Origin: Episyrphus balteatus
Taxonomy: Eukaryota; Arthropoda; Insecta; Diptera; Syrphidae
Direction: 5' to 3'
DNA length: 64,000 nucleotides
NCBI RefSeq assembly: GCF_945859705.1
Contig: NC_079137.1
Span: 68,904,277-68,968,276, forward strand
The position numbers and the translations under genes were made by a program. The first letter of the stretch is position 1. Each line of letters opens with the position of its first letter. This document shows, piece after piece, positions 1 through 12,176 of this stretch. The notes under the pieces were generated by a model that was given only the letters and a program-made list of their open reading frames with translations, did no database searches and was not told the DNA's origin.

Positions 1-164
1 TACATGAAATTTAATATTTAAATTTCAAAAAGATTTATCAGTTTAAACTAGGAGATTTTTGGCTAAGATAAAGAAAGGTTATACAAATGTTCATAATGTT
101 CTTTTAGAGATATGTTTCAAGGTTTGCAGGAGACTGGTATAAATATACAAATCTGCGTGAACCC

Positions 165-581
165 TCGCTTTCCGTAAGTCCAAAAAGAAATCTAGTACCA
201 CAACTACAACTCTCCTATCCATAAACAAAAAATACCAAGACTGGAAACTCGGCGGTCAACTGACGTTTGCCTACAAGCTGCGAGGTATGGTGAATGTCGT
301 GAACCTATCGTTGTGTTCGTGTGCGCTGTGTGGTGAATGTCGTGAATCTATAAATGTGTGCGTGTTAACGTCATTTACCAACGTGGTGGCTTTCACATAT
401 ATTCACAGACAGCACTGTACACAAAAGGGTTTTGCGGGGAAAGACGTACGAAATTTTCCAGTCTTGGTATTTTTTGTTTATGCTCCTATCTAGTGAGGCT
501 GAAAATCGTGTTTAGATAATAGTACTAGATCTACTAATAAATCTACTCATGAGTAGTCTAAACCTCCAAATTAACCCTGGT
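165..581. repeat. MITE family M1, copy interrupted by a nested hAT MITE
   Basis: The two flanks, about 165-219 and 491-581, match the short inverted-repeat family seen more cleanly at 771-914 and 3519-3664. The left part carries AAATCTAGTACCACAACTAC and the right part carries the ACTCATGAGTAG motif. Removing 220-482 and one 8-bp duplication rejoins a normal M1 copy. The outer limits are approximate because the terminal bases are degraded. Confidence 0.6.
220..482. mobile_element. Nested hAT-type MITE with 28-bp terminal inverted repeats
   Basis: The first 28 bases, starting CATAAACAAAAAATACCAAG, are the exact reverse complement of the last 28. The element is flanked by an 8-bp direct duplication CTCCTATC (212-219 and 483-490), the length typical of hAT transposition. 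It is 263 bp long and has no credible gene; the short open frame at 287-493 covers most of the element and its right end and looks like a chance product of internal GAATGTCGTGAA repeats. It is inserted in an older M1 element. Confidence 0.85.
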
Positions 582-770
582 AAGAACTTATTCGAAATAA
601 TTCTACAATTATTCCACCATATAAGTTTTTTTTTAAGCTACGAGCACATTGTCTCTGTTCTGTTTGACATTTAATTTGCAGATGTCAAATGAATAAATTG
701 TACTAAAAATGTACAGAAAACGAGTTACATGTACAAAGTTATAATTGATTATTCAATATGTCGACATAAG

Positions 771-914
771 CCACGTTCCATTGAAGGTGGTAATTTACTC
801 ATGAGTAGATCTAGTACTACAATTTACACAAGATCTTCTATTCGAGGAGATAGGAATGTGAAGTTGTTGTACTAGATTTCTACTTACGAGTAAACTACTA
901 CCTCTTATGGAACA
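771..914. mobile_element. MITE family M1, complete copy
   Basis: This is a 144-bp inverted-repeat element. It starts CCACGTTCCATTGAAGGTGG and ends with the inverted form (TTATGGAACA). Subterminal ACTCATGAGTAGATCTAGTA on the left pairs with TACTAGATTTCTACTTACGA on the right. No transposase is present. A target duplication could not be resolved, so the superfamily is not assigned. Confidence 0.7.
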
Positions 915-933
915 GAGCTATAATTAGTTCTTA

Positions 934-1256
934 GGCAGCGTTCACATTATGTTGATTTGTAATGATCAACACGAGTGATCTACAAAGTGAAATAAATGTC
1001 AAAATATGAATCAATATTGGTCCTCAGCTTTTTTTGAACCGAGGTCAACCGGATTCAAATGGGTATATGTAATGAAAATGAAAATGAATGTTGTTAGTGA
1101 GAAATTACATTCAAGTGTTGACAGTTGAATTCAAAACTGACATTCAAAATGAGTCGTCCACACTTAACTGAGAGTGTAGATGAGTCAATTTTCTTAGAAT
1201 GCTGCTCAACAATCTAAAAAAAAAAAACTAGTGTTGATCGACATAGTGTTGGCGCT
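934..1256. repeat. Degraded copy of MITE family M2
   Basis: The start GGCAGCGTTCACATTATGTT, followed by a GATCAACAC segment, matches the reverse complement of the cleaner element at 50016-50248. Later motifs (AGTCGTCCACACTTA, GCTGCTCAAC) also match. The copy is diverged and its limits are approximate. Confidence 0.5.
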
Positions 1257-2237
1257 GGCTTTAAACCAATAATTAAAAGTAATGACAACAAATGTCAAAA
1301 GAGATTATTTTATTAATTTCTTAAAGAACCAAAGTTCTTTCTCCCAATTCATAGGTCCTTATTTTACTTATATTCGAGGGGTTATGGGGAACAAAATGTA
1401 ATATTCGTCAAAGTAAATTAGTTAGTGGAATCGTTCAGTGGACCAAATTAAAAAAAAACCAAATATACCTACCGTTAGACCCTCTAATTTTCATCTAATT
1501 TAACAACTAACCCTGACAAAGCACCAAAGAATACCTTGCGACCATTTCTCATTTCCATCAAATTTAAATTAAATCTCTCAAGTCTTTATAGAAGGCTCCA
1601 CAGTGTCGCTGCTATCAATGTCTTTTCTCTTTTTACAAAACAAAAACCCGGATTTTTTTTCCTAGTTTATAATTTTCTCTTTCATAAGCAAGAACCTCGA
1701 AAATTATAATTACAAAAAAGACGAAATGAAAGAAAAAATGACAATTAAATTCCATGTCACTGAGTAAAATGAAAAAAATAAAATATAACAAGAACCCACG
1801 GTATGAATTAAATTAAAAGAGAAAACCACCATAACTACCGCGTTACCCTAACTCGACACACACACAAACACACAAAGGACATCAGTGCTGTCATTTTTGT
1901 ATTAGTTGTTTATTTTTACTTGTCATTTTTCTTCTTATTCTTGTTCTTGGATATCCTTTGTTGTTAGCAACACAATTGAAACAGAGTTTCACGTGTTTTT
2001 CCTACTCTAACCCTTGTTTGTGATATTTTTTTTTTTCAAGGATTTATGTCTACTTTGCACAACAATTATTAAAGAAAGAATAAAAACAACAACAATAAAT
2101 AAATAAAAAATAATAAAAATAAAAATAACAAAAGGAAAAACGTTAACAAATAAAATCTTGCCGAATGAGTGAATTATGCATGATCGAGTTAATTGAACGC
2201 ATAAAGTTTAACTATTTTGTTAGTGTAATTCGACATT
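1257..2237 (+). other. Upstream region and probable 5' leader of FBXL16
   Basis: This AT-rich, gene-free stretch precedes the start codon. The last 200 bases are rich in AAC/AAT runs and have no open frame into the gene. An in-frame TAA at 2226-2228 blocks any N-terminal extension in this exon. The region probably holds the 5' untranslated leader and possibly a promoter, but no TATA box, initiator or upstream splice acceptor could be placed with confidence. Confidence 0.4.
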
Positions 2238-3197
2238 ATGTCATCGATATCGGCACAGGGTGTTGTTGAACGTGCCTCCGCTGAGTTGTCAAAACGAATT
2301 AACGGTTTAGGACTACGTTCGAAACACCATCATGGCAGTAGCAGTAGCAGCAGTAGCGGCAGCAGTGGTGGCAAAACTTCTGTAATGGAACGTGTCACTA
2401 ACGCCCTCTGTGGGGGTAGTAACAGCAATAGTAACGCCGCAGCGGCAGCCGCAGCAGCAGCTGCAGCTAATAATCAACCCGATAAACCTTCTCGAGTGCC
2501 CGCGAATACACAACAGCAACAACAACAATCAGCCTCGCCAGCGGGTGGAACTCCCCATCAAAATATGACATCTATAACCGGAAATATAACATCTAATATG
2601 TCGGGTGGCATAAAACAACAACAACAACAAGGCATAACTATAAACTCAAATGCCATGAATACCGGTGGCCAAAAAAGTCAAACCGGAACTCCACAACAAG
2701 TACGAAAACAACTTCCAAATCCACACTTACATCATCATCCGTACAGTAGTCAGCAACAACAAATGTTGCTGCAACATCATAAAATGCAAGTGGTGGCGCC
2801 ACCTCCGTGCATTACTTCAATAGAACAACTCCTGCTCGATGAACGATTCTTGGGGAAACTATTTTTATACTTTAATCCCTATGAAAGGCGTACACTGGCA
2901 CAAGTTTGTACGCGATGGCGTGATGTTTTGTATCGGAGTCCAAGATTTTGGTCGGGATTGTTGCCAACATTGCAATGTCGTGAATTACGAATAGTGCCGA
3001 ATCATGATCGTGTGAAGTTGTACAATTCGTTGGTTCGTCGTGGATTCCATGCGCTAGCATTAGTTGGGGCAACTGATGAGGATGCATTGGATGTTGTGCA
3101 TTCGTTTCCGTTGGCCTCGAAGCATATACATTCGTTAAGCTTACGTTGTTCGTCGATCAGTGATCGAGGATTAGAAGCACTGTTGGATCATTTACAG
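2238..3197 (+). CDS. FBXL16: FBXL16-like F-box/LRR protein, coding exon 1
   Basis: This exon encodes residues 1-320 of an F-box and leucine-rich-repeat protein. FBXL16-family proteins carry an F-box, the motif other family members use to bind Skp1 in SCF ubiquitin ligases. Whether this one does so is unknown. Residues 1-190 are low complexity: Ser/Gly run 34-45, Ala run 67-77, Gln runs 92-97 and 127-131, and His-rich 164-181. Residues 193-241 form a degenerate F-box containing LAQVCTRWRDVLY and FWSGLLP, which matches the vertebrate family (LAQVC..W..VLY, FW.GL.P). Leucine-rich repeats begin near residue 285 (LSLRCSSISDRGLEALLDHL). The ATG has A at -3 and an in-frame stop 12 bases upstream. 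The exon ends CAG before GTGAGT at 3198, in phase 0. Reading through the donor gives a short false extension that stops at 3242. The N-terminus is much longer than in mammals. Confidence 0.93.
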
Positions 3198-3388
3198 GTG
3201 AGTTCACTTCTAATTAATCTCAATTTTATAATCTTCGTTTAAATGAAATTTTGAATTGAACTTAAACTATATTTAAGTCCCTCTCATTACTCAGCTGGGA
3301 AATGAAATCTAGTTAAAGCAAAATTTAGCCATCCCTGGTTTTCAAATTCAAAACAGATCTCTCGATTCTGTATGTAAACGTAATAGCC

Positions 3389-3790
3389 ACGTTCCTTTGG
3401 AGTTTAAAAAATACGACTGAGATAATGGTAGATAATCTAGTACATCACTAGAAGTACTTATCCTTAATAGTAAATTGGTAGTAGTAGTTTCCCATCTCCA
3501 TAGAATCGGCGCTAAAAGCCCCGTTCCATTGAAAGTGGTAGTTTACTCATGAGTAGATCTAGTACTAGAATTAATACATTATCTATTACTTGGGGGGATG
3601 GGAATGTGTAGTTGATGTACTAGATTTCTACTCATGAGTAGTCTACAACCTTCAATGGAACGGGATCATTATAAGCAGTGTTCCTTTGAAGGTAGTAGAC
3701 TATCCGTAGAGTAGAAATCTAGTACAACAACTACACATTCCTATCTATTGAGCAAAAGTTCATGTTTTAATTATAGTACTATATCCAAAA
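3389..3790. repeat. Cluster of three M1 MITE copies
   Basis: Three M1 copies lie side by side. One is degraded at about 3389-3510 (CACGTTCCTTTGGAGT). One is complete at 3519-3664, with ends CCCCGTTCCATTGAAAGTGG and CAATGGAACGGG. One is partial, from about 3679 (GTTCCTTTGAAGGTAGTAGA). The middle copy is the best-preserved member of the family here. Such adjacency suggests repeated insertion into or beside earlier copies. Confidence 0.65.
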
Positions 3791-6700
3791 CAACGCGACT
3801 ATAGTTGGTGCTAGTTTTCTGAACGGACTTAGGCTACGTTTCCACCTCCCACGTATTTTGACAACAGCGTTTTTAATAAATTTACTGTAGGTGGCGCTTG
3901 TGTCGTGTCGTTCCTTACAGCTCCTACCATTGCAAACTTTGAACATTTCATTTTCTCACATCACTATTAAATCCAACAAAAATTCTAATAATATACTCAT
4001 ATTAACGATGTAGTTAAAACTCAACACCAAATCAATAAAATTGTGATTAACTATTTCATGAAAGACATAAATTATATTGTTAGAAAAAGCAAAAAAAAAA
4101 AAATGCTAAAAGAAATAAATTTGCAAATGGGAATATAGAGTCGCGTGTGCGAATGTTTTCATGGTTTCATGGTACCTATGATTAACAATTTTATTCTTAC
4201 GTCATGTCATTTATGGGAGGATTTGTTTTCCATAGAAAAATAGAAAAAAAAGAACTTTCAAACCATGTAATTTGTTTTCCTTGTATAATACATAGATTAA
4301 ATTATTTTTTTTTTGTTTTTGTTCAAACTTTGAGTAATGTTATGTAAAGTTCTACAGGATGTATTTGAAATAATTTTTTAAAGGCTAAATTGAACCATTA
4401 AAAACAAACTGCATTTTAAAAAGAAATAGTTAGGTTAGGTTAGGGTGTGATCCAAAAGGTATAGTACCATGGAACTGAGGTGGTCTAATGAAATCGAAAC
4501 AGTAGGTACCGCCTCTTAAAATTAGCATAATTTCATTCAAGTTTTAGCTGAATAATACTGTGGCCTTATTAGCCGATAGCCCATATTAGCCGTTACCAAC
4601 TAAAATGTATTCTTTACTGTAACAAAATGAGAGTAAATTCTTATTCACATTATGTTATGTTTTTATCGACCGTAAAATCGAAATTATCTCTAGTTTTTGG
4701 TTAAAATTTAGTAGATAAAACAAAAAAAACGCTGTCGCCAACTTTTTTGTCGTCGGTATTAACCCCGTGATTTTAATGACCTCATTTTAATTTAAACACA
4801 GTAATTTCACAGCTTAAACTGCCTCAATTTTCTTAAATGTCCAATGTGTTCATCTTGATATTCAGCTTCAACACCTTTTGATATGCCAAAACCATGTTTA
4901 CCCAAAAAATAAGAATTTATATTTTTATATTTCGTGGAAGTTGGATGACGTCATATAAAAGAGATGGCGAAAATAGAAATGAAATACCTTTATGTCTAGC
5001 ATCAAGGTAGTTTTTTATCAGAGCAGATGTTTCAGAGCTTCAAATGTCTTACTGTGTCGACCTAGGTACGATATATATGTAAGTTGAAATTTAGCAACCT
5101 AAACTGTGCAATTGAGAAATAGGAAAGCATTCCTCGTGAAGCATCCAGCCAACTGGTCGCTGTCACTTTCTCTGGCTATAACGAGACAAAAATTGCTTCA
5201 AAGAGTCTCACTATTTTGAATTTGTCATTGAACTTATTTGACAGTTCTGGTTTTTTTTTTCTGAAATGTCAAAAACGTTTATTTTGATATTAAACTGCAT
5301 ACTCAACTCATACAAAAAGGCATTTAATTTATTTTTTTCTTCTGGTATTTAATTCAGTTAAAGAGAGAAATGGCATGACGAGCAAATGGTTCAAATGGAT
5401 TTGTCATTGATTAACAAATATCAACGTACTAAAATTTTGTACGATTTTTGGTATATAAATTAGAGGTCTAGATTTTTTTTACTGCAAATAAAGGTGTAGT
5501 GCTAGAGAACTTGTCTGGGCCTCAGGTCAAAAATTCAAATTTAAAAAATCAGTATTTCAAAATACATATGTACCTTAAATATTTATCGATGATTTAAAAA
5601 AATCTAAAGTCTGGTTCTAAATTTGAGTGTTTGTATATGAAATATTCATGCAACTCTAAAAATTTAAATATATGTTCTTATAACAAAGTGTACTTATCAG
5701 TTACTCTCCATTTATAATCATTTATGTTTTTAATTTAAACATTTTTTTTTAATCTCAAATTGTATGCATATTATTAAGTACAAAACAATATAAAAATACT
5801 TAAAAAATTAAACGAATTGAATTCCATTTCAATCTCTTTCCAAACAAATTTTTATTTATTGGTCAAGGACATCTTTTCTAGATATGTTGTTTATAGTTCA
5901 CATCACACACTCTTAAGTATACAAAAACAATGGGAAAGAAATTCATTATTGGAAAACCCCTAAACAAAGCAGAGAAAACAATAAGGTAAATCTCAACGTG
6001 TGCTGTCTTGATATTTCAAAACATTTCGTTTTTTTTTCTTCGTCTAAAAATATTATGATCTTTTTTTTTTCTCTCGCTGAGAAGACTCTTCGGTGTGCAA
6101 CACCTGTTATTTTTCTTTTCACCTAGATACAAAATAAATTCGCAACAAAAGTTTTAAATTTATTTATGAAAATGAGTGAGGTAAACGAAAAAATCAACTC
6201 ATAAACAAAATTTCACTAACAAATAAATTTTATATGAAACATCAGAAGATTCATACAAAAATAAAGCCTCTGGAACATATTTATCATGTGTGTGTTTTTT
6301 TTTTGTTATATTGAGTTAAAAAATTATGATATGAATTTTCTATTTCCATGTGATTTGTTTTTGTTGTTCTCTATGAATTCTATGATATTTTAACGATCAA
6401 GTTGGAATTGATGAGATTCATTCAAAGAAAACATTTGTCAAGTTTGATGACAAGTGCCGTCAGTCATCAGTGTATTTAACATCTATTACGTAGCTGTCAA
6501 AATCTAAATTGTATAGCTATTAAAATTTATGAAATTAGATTTAAAAAAATGTTTATGTTCGGGATTTATATTTTTTAAAATTAAAAATGATTTAATTGTT
6601 GCCAACCCAAAAATCACATGTCATGGCTTAACATAACTTTAGAATTCGTAACTTCGGTTTCGCGTAACTCTGTCGCCCGTAACTCTGGTATTCGTAACTT

Positions 6701-7520
6701 CGTCGGTTTCCCATTATGAAGTTACTTTCGTGGTGAATAATATTTTCTTAAAAATGCCATACTATTTTTTTTTCAAAATTGTTAAAAAATGTTTATCTAT
6801 AAAAAAATATTTCTTAAAAACAAAGTTTAAAAAAAATCTTAAAACCATTTTCAAAAAATTGATTTTTGATCCCAAAGTTCCACTTTATTTGCCGTTTTTG
6901 AAACAAAAATAAACAGTTTTGATACAATTCAATTTTTTTAACTTGATCTGGATGGTTTTAATCGTATTTTTTTTTTATTTAAAAAAATATTTGTTCGAAA
7001 TTGTTCACGTCATTTTCGAGAAAATTGCAAGCTTTTTCTAAGGAGATACTAAAAACAAAAACGTACAAAAAACGCACAGACGGATGCCATTTAGGAGCCA
7101 TCATTTTGAAAAAAAGTTGTCAGCTTTTTAGTATTCCCCATACAAATATGCTTCAGTAAGCCAAATTTTATAAGCTTTCGTGAAAAAATATTTGTGCAAA
7201 TGATTTTCGACTCAATAAAGCACCAAAATCACCACTGTAAAGATGCACAGACCGACAAACGGTATGACGGAAACTACTTTTTTGGACTTCTCGATATCAT
7301 CATAGAAGAATTAGGCTTCTTAATTTTTTTTTTTGCGAAGTAAGAAAAGGTTGTGTTTGTTTTCAAAAAACCAATGATATAAATCTTTAGTTTACGGACT
7401 TAACTAAAATATCCTCTATGTCCATACATTTTTTTTGGGTAAAAAAATATATTTTTTTTAAGGGTTGGCCAAAATGTGGAATTATTGCCAAAAAATCAGT
7501 TACAAAAATAATACCTACCT
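3791..7520 (+). other. Intron 1, AT-rich stretch without a recognised gene
   Basis: No supported gene was found. The notable items are a short TTAGGTTAGGTTAGGG stretch at about 4430-4446 and a small degenerate array of CGTAACTC/CGTAACTT units at about 6645-6705. A segment at about 7240-7330 (CACAGACCGACAAACGG and nearby) resembles the interior of the DINE-like repeats described below, but is too short to assign. A 60-codon Lys/Phe-rich frame at 6730-6912 is a composition artefact. Confidence 0.5.
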
Positions 7521-9040
7521 AATAGTAGAGTAACTAAAGCAAATTATTAGGGAACCCGGCCGAACAGCTCTGATTTTGACGATTTTTTTTTCAAACGTAG
7601 GTAATTAAAAATACTTTAAAGTCTACAGATTAAAAATTGCCGGTGTTGCCGTATTGTTTTTTAAAATTAAAATTAATTTTTTTTAACAAAACCATTTTTT
7701 TTGCTTAAATTTCATAAAACAAATGATAGCAAAAGATTCTCTAGGTAATTTAATTAAAATATATAAAAGGCAGTAAGGGACAATCTTCCATCGTTTAAGC
7801 GATAAATGCAATTTTCTAACATTCTGACCTCAAACACAAAAAAAAATATTTTGAAAACAACGGCAACACCTACAATATTTTAAAATACATTTTTAAAAAG
7901 CCAGAAGCTCATTCTTATTTCTTAAATTTAAATCCACTAAATTTAATCAAGACTTTTTGAAAAAATGGTCCTCAAACTCAGAATTCAAAAAAAAAAAATG
8001 TTATTAGAAAAATTTAAAATGACTTTTTTCCAAACTTTTTCTAATAAAATATGAATTTATTTAAAAAAAATTTTTGGACATAAATATTATCAGTTCAATT
8101 TCGAAGCAAAAAAGGTAAAATATATCACACTTTTGAAAAAAAAAAAATGAAAAATTACTTCAATTTCAGTGCTTTTTTTTATTAAAACTGAATTTTTGCA
8201 TTGAAATAATTAATTTTCTCAAAGACTGTGGTAAATAGGAACTTTAAATTTTTGCTATTTAACTTTCAACAGTAAGGGTTATTAAATGAATAAAAAATAA
8301 TTTTATGTTTACATGTTGAACTTTAAAAAAAAAATAAGTTACATTTTTTTTTAAAACTTTTATTAAAAAAAGTTCTTCGAAAATGAAATACTTTTTAATT
8401 TTTTTCATAAACCGTAATACAAATTGACATTTCCTTTTATAATTTGAAATCATAATTAATGCGGCCAAAAAAATTTGAAAATAAATGCATTTTATATTAC
8501 GACCAAGTTTAAAAAACGACATGTTAAAATTTTTTCAATAATTTTTTTTCAAAAATCTGAGTTCAATTACCATTCTTTCAAAAGCCGTTCATTCAATTAA
8601 CTTAATTTTAATTTTACATATCTGACTAAGCTTCTAGCTTTTAAAAAATGTATATTTAAATATTGTAGGTGTTGCCGTTGTGTTCAAATATTTTTTTTGT
8701 GTTTGAAGTCAATTAATAAGAAAATTGCATCTATCGCTTGAACTATGGAAGATTGTCCTCACTCCCATATATTTTTTTTCCTTGAATTTCCTAGACAATC
8801 TTTTGGCATCAATTAATTTATGAAATTTAAGAAAAAATTTTGAAAAAAATTTGTTTTTGTTCACAAAAATCTTCAATTAAATTTAAAAAATCAAAACGGC
8901 AACACCGACAATTTTTAATCTATAGACTTTAAAGTATTTTTAATTACCGACGTTTGAAAAAAAAGATCATCAAAATCTAAGCTGTTCGGCCGGGTTCCCT
9001 AATATTGCCAATTTTTGAGCTTTAGTTACTCCACTATAAT
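7521..9040. mobile_element. 1.5-kb inverted-repeat (foldback) element
   Basis: The two halves are imperfect reverse complements. The left end AATAGTAGAGTAACTAAAGC mirrors GCTTTAGTTACTCCACTATA on the right. Just inside, GGGAACCCGGCCGAACAGC at 7550 mirrors GCTGTTCGGCCGGGTTCCC ending at 9000. Similarity continues inward through the GACAATCTTCCAT and CAACGGCAACACCTACAATA segments towards the centre. No transposase remains. A clear target duplication was not found, so the limits may be a few bases off. Confidence 0.75.
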
Positions 9041-9292
9041 ATCCAAATTAAATCTTTAAATATTTCTTCTACATTTTGCAAATGAATCAACAAATCTAGA
9101 GAATCCAAACAAGTTGCTTGGGTAATAAAGTATTTTTTGAGCTGTAGGAAATGAATGAACGTTATTGCGAAAAATCTACTACAAAAATGGTACCCTAATG
9201 AAATCTGATATCTATAAAAAGAACATTAAAATATTTTTTCGATGAGGAAGAAAGCATACTGATTGTGAACTTTAGTAAGTCTAAGATAATAA

Positions 9293-9489
9293 CCCCGTTC
9301 CTTTGGAGTTGGTATACTACTCGTGAGTCGTGAGTAGATGATCTAGTACATTTACTACTACAACTAATCATGCTCTTCTGTTCGAGTTAGAAAATTGCAT
9401 TGATAGAGATAGAAATTGCATTGATTTCGTTCCATTAAAAATTGCTAGTAAAGACAAGTAGTATTTTACCACCCCCCAAAGAAACAGGG
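9293..9489. mobile_element. MITE family M1, diverged copy
   Basis: It starts CCCCGTTCCTTTGGAGTTGG and ends CCAAAGAAACAGGG, with GAGTAGATGATCTAGTACA and TTGCATTGATTTCGTTCCAT inside. It is longer than the other copies, with a small internal duplication (ATTGCATTGAT occurs twice) and partial loss of the second arm. Confidence 0.6.
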
Positions 9490-12168
9490 TTTATGATTGC
9501 AGAGTGGAATTATAAACATTTCTTTAACCTTTTCCTTATAGCTTTATTCCACATTGAAAACCTCCATTAAATAAAGTGTTTCACACAGTTTTTTTTTTGT
9601 ATTAAACTATTCTGAGATTGAGAGCAGAGGAAAGTTGTTGAAAAATGACTAAAATTTTTCTAACAAGATTGTTTAAAATCCCGTCTAAAACCATTTGAAA
9701 GGCTTGCTCAAGCGCATCCCACTGCGTCCCTCCAGTGTGTCACCTTTTGACATGGAAATATTAATTGCATATAACTAAACCCTATCAATTTTAAAGCCTT
9801 TTTCTATTTGAAAATCATAAATAACCTTAAAAACCAGGTCACGATAAATTTGTTGAACTTAAAGCAAAAACCTCCATTTTGGTCACCTGTCACATTAAAA
9901 AACTCCCCTATAGATCGAAAATTAATTGAATTCCAACAAAAAAAAAACAAAAAACAACTTTAAATTGAATGCATTTTCTCTCTTTCAAAATAACCTAGAT
10001 AAATAAGCACTGTGAGAGCGTTAGCCAGCAGTGCCATTAAGTTTGATATAAATTAAATAGACAATAACTGTGTGTGTCATCCAGCTTAAATTTAGTTGGA
10101 CCGCACTGTTATAATGTGACTTCATTTTTCAATTCAAAAAATTCTCCTCCCTCTAGCTTAGTTTAATGGCAGGTATACCTTTTAGCAATAAAATTACGAA
10201 TATTTTGGCTCTGACTTGGTTTTTATTGTCATCATCATCATGATCATCAACAATATTTTGGTCCTTCGTCATTTGGTTGGTGTCCTGTCCATACCACCAC
10301 ACATACATATTTATATCGAGTTGAGTTGCAAATGGCCAAAAAATAGAAATGTCCGTCTCTAGACATTGAGGCAGTTTCTATTCTGAGAAACAAGCAATAA
10401 AAATCAATTTTAGCTTCATTTTTACTTGGTTTTTTGCTGCTGTGTTGGTTCTCCTTTCATTTGTGTGGTTATTTTGTTGTTGTTTATACTACTGTCCAAA
10501 CTACCCTCTCACACTCTCTATTCATGGATTCTTTCACCGTGGCCAAAGCAATTCCATAAAAACATAGTATACCTTTGGGGGGCTACCAACCAGCATGTTT
10601 TTGTTACCAGTCATGGTCTCATGGTTTTACGCGAACAACGACGAACGGACGACGATGGAACATTCTGGCCGTTTTGAATGTAGGCTAAATCAATAACAAT
10701 TTCGTGGATGAACAACTCTATAGAGGTGATGCATGTCATTCGAACGTGGCCACACGGCACAATGCCACCATCATGTTAACTATTTCCACTTTGTTGGATT
10801 TTGTTTTTTTTGTTTTTTTTTCTACTGTTTTGGAATGTTATAAATAGGGATGGTTATTTTTGTATTAAAATGTTATAATGTATTACAACAACAACAACAA
10901 AAATCACAGATATTTTCGTCTAAAACGCCAATTTAACAAAATGGAAAACATAATGGGTCTATTTGGTTTTGCATATAACCAAAAATAACGATAATGCAAA
11001 CAAATTATGTTTAAAGGATTTTCGAATCGATTCCGGTTTGGATTTTTGGTTTTGTATATTGTAAATTATTAATTAAACAATTCAGTTATCTAGTTTATGT
11101 GTCTGTGAAGTTGAAGTATCTGTGAAGTTGAATTAATACAGATTAAAGTACTTCAAATTGGATTTTTGGATTTTTTTTTACAAATGCAAATAAACAGGAT
11201 GTCCGTAAATTTTCATTCCTCAGTAAATTAATTCAAGTAAGTTGTCACTTTTTGTACGCAAAATCTAAGATTTATGGAACTACCATATAATGATAAACAA
11301 ATTGTTGTTTTTATTGAGGTTTCGTGTGTGAATGCGGTGAAACGTGACAAAATAACAAAAAGTCGCGACAGCGAAATTGCTGATGGGCGCCAAGGACTAC
11401 TTTTATTAACCTAAAGACTAATGGCATCCAAATGTTAGCCGCTCATATGTTAAATTTAGGATGACTAAACTCATATTCGGTAAGGTCAGAGAGGAGGTTA
11501 TAAAAGGTCAATTAATTCGATTAATTAGTTAACGATAGACAATTTTGTATTTAGGGTTAAAATCTTAAAATTATTTAAGGGAGAAATAAATGTTACGTAT
11601 ACGCCATAGTGACCCAATTCGATTATCACGTTTTTGGACCGGAAAATACATTTGGAAGAGTATGGAGTTCTGTTTAAAAAACGATTTAAAAACAATAACA
11701 AACAACAATAACAATTAAGGTACAGAATTTGGGATGGATTTTCTATTTTCTACAACGAATTTCTCCAAGAGGTTGTATTGCACTGTATGGTTACTTTCGT
11801 TACCTTGTTTTTCATATTAATATTAAAGCATCTATTTCATTTATGAAAGAAATGAATGATTAATTTGATATCGATTCTAAAAATGAATACGGAAATAAAT
11901 TTATTAGTAAACTAATATCACGATTTGGTTAGTTAATATGAATGTTTAATTGCTTTTGAAATGAAATTGATATGTAATTAAATAAGAATGGTTATGGAAA
12001 TGATATAAGAAAAATTACGTTGGAGCAATTGCGTGGTAAAAGAATTAAATGTTGAATAGCGGTATTTAAATGAGAAGAAACTGATGTAAAAATTCAGCTG
12101 GAAAAACATGTCTTTAGTCAAATAAAATTTCAAACTTATAAAATTATGATAATAGGGAAATCATTAGA
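9490..12168 (+). other. Intron 1, no recognised gene
   Basis: The stretch is AT-rich with short CAACAACAACAA and CATCATCAT microsatellites near 10230 and 10886. An 83-codon frame at 10426-10677 has no family features and is taken as chance. The motif ACGTATACGCCATAGTG at 11595-11611 recurs elsewhere in the window and is reported separately. Confidence 0.5.
11595..11611 (+). repeat. Dispersed 17-bp motif, copy 1
   Basis: The sequence is ACGTATACGCCATAGTG. Related copies lie at 19616-19635 (opposite strand), 28399-28415 and 29416-29432. Flanking bases are also weakly similar (CCCAATT..GATTATCAC), so the motif is probably the conserved core of a longer decayed repeat. Confidence 0.5.
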
Positions 12169-12176
12169 CCTGTGAC

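Noticed and set aside
287..493. 68-codon frame with Cys-rich start
   Set aside because: It covers most of the hAT MITE and its right terminal repeat, and reads internal repeats; no domain is visible.
2313..3087. Antisense frames opposite FBXL16 exon 1
   Set aside because: They are shadows of the repetitive and coding exon on the other strand.
4427..4446. TTAGGTTAGGTTAGGG as an interstitial telomere-like repeat
   Set aside because: There are only about three units. Insect telomere repeats are TTAGG and flies lack them, so this is probably chance.
10426..10677. 83-codon frame with a hydrophobic start resembling a signal peptide
   Set aside because: There is no family similarity, no splice context and no further exon. 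T-rich DNA gives hydrophobic frames by chance.
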